Shown piece by piece: positions 63,586-64,000 of a stretch of DNA of 64,000 nt (position 1 is the stretch's first letter; each line of letters starts with the position of its first letter). Below the pieces are notes generated by a model. That model did not search any database and was not told where the DNA came from. It worked only from the letters and a program-made list of their open reading frames with translations. This DNA comes from Providencia rettgeri (GTDB lineage Bacteria > Pseudomonadota > Gammaproteobacteria > Enterobacterales > Enterobacteriaceae). The stretch spans positions 1,550,001 through 1,614,000 of the forward strand of contig NZ_CP096258.1 of NCBI RefSeq assembly GCF_023205015.1, given 5' to 3'. A program made the translations under genes and the position numbers.

Positions 63586-64000
63586 ATGCTTGAAGTCAAA
63601 AACCTATGTATAAAGCAAGATAACCGTACATTATGGGATTCTGTGTCATTTTCATTGAATAACAATGAGCGACTAGGGATTTCAGCACCGAGTGGTTTTG
63701 GTAAAACAACATTAGGTCGCGTATTAGCCCAATGGCAAATGCCTACACAAGGCGATGTGCTATTTAATGGAAAAAAATTATCTCAAAAAGGGTATTGCCC
63801 TATTCAGTTAGTTCCTCAGCACCCTGAAAAATGTTTTAACCCTTATCGAACAGTTGGTGACAGCGTGAAGGATGCTTGGGAGCCTGATCCATACTACCTT
63901 GAACGGTTGTTTATTAAATCAGAGTGGTTGGTTAGAAGGCCCAGTGAACTTTCAGGGGGGGAACTTGCTCGAATTGCCTTATTAAGAGCATTAGACCCAA
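63586..64000 (+). CDS. yntE: Nickel-type ABC importer ATPase 2, 3' partial
   Basis: A DppF/NikE-type ATPase cut by the window end; 138 residues are visible. Walker A is APSGFGKT (residues 34-41), with QLVPQHPEKCFNPYRTVGDSV as the Q-loop and the signature LSGGELARIALLRAL near 122-136. It starts 18 bp after the permease stop with a GAGAG ribosome site. It is the likely partner of YntD, since family 5 importers use two different ATPases, but it lies about 9.5 kb from yntD beyond the urease genes. Whether its product alone can support YntBC is unknown. Confidence 0.82.
   Translation, partial: MLEVKNLCIKQDNRTLWDSVSFSLNNNERLGISAPSGFGKTTLGRVLAQWQMPTQGDVLFNGKKLSQKGYCPIQLVPQHPEKCFNPYRTVGDSVKDAWEPDPYYLERLFIKSEWLVRRPSELSGGELARIALLRALDP

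Noticed and set aside
47360..64000. UreR-type regulator of the urease genes
   Set aside because: No AraC-family gene is present on either strand in the window; it may lie outside.
1..64000. CRISPR array, prophage or integron
   Set aside because: No regularly spaced direct repeats, no phage structural gene block and no integrase were found.

Overview
The window is a stretch of an Enterobacterales chromosome with low GC (roughly 40% by eye). The first three quarters follow the Escherichia coli 20.5-23 min gene order closely: kdsB, elyC, cmoM-mukFEB, ldtD-mepK-gloC, aspC, ompF, asnS, pncB, pepN, pyrD, zapC, ycbX, rlmL, uup, pqiABC, rmf, fabA, ycbZ, matP, ompA, sulA, sxy, yccS, helD, mgsA, yccU, hspQ, yccX, tusE and tRNA-Ser(UGA). 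The AT-rich Proteus/Providencia/Morganella-like sequence, together with a chromosomal ureABCEFGD cluster without a neighbouring ureR, suggests Providencia, most likely the P. rettgeri group. That assignment is inference; no marker gene was compared.

Region 1 (1-47 kb) is core genome. It covers LPS precursor synthesis (kdsB), chromosome organisation and cell division (mukFEB, matP, zapC, sulA), envelope and peptidoglycan (elyC, ldtD, mepK, pqiABC, ompF, ompA), translation and RNA modification (cmoM, asnS, rlmL, tusE, uup, rmf, tRNA-Ser), metabolism (aspC, pncB, pyrD, fabA, mgsA) and proteolysis (pepN, ycbZ, hspQ). Several regulatory sites are readable: an OmpR-type ompF promoter, paired FadR and FabR sites at fabA, a LexA box at sulA, a sigma-32 promoter at hspQ, a near-consensus promoter for tRNA-Ser, and many hairpin terminators. 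Two genes too short for routine calling were found: rmf (56 aa), and a 58-residue two-helix membrane protein of the GhoT/OrtT toxin family on the minus strand between ycbZ and matP. An ERIC repeat lies upstream of asnS. The E. coli neighbours yccF, yccT and yccA are absent from their expected places.

Region 2 (47.3-64 kb) begins at the tRNA-Ser gene, a usual insertion point for islands. A badly decayed IS3-family transposase follows it. Next comes a urea-nitrogen locus, all on the plus strand: an ammonium channel (amt), a nickel-type ABC importer (yntABCD), urease and its accessory proteins (ureABCEFGD), a urea channel (yut), a Kch-type potassium channel, an ArsB/NhaD-like ion permease, and a second importer ATPase (yntE, cut by the window end). 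Together these would bring in urea and nickel, assemble urease, and handle the resulting ammonium, pH and ion load. The clearest oddity is a single in-frame TGA in the ABC signature motif of yntD; the rest of that ATPase is intact. Its expected partner yntE lies about 9.5 kb away, beyond the urease genes.
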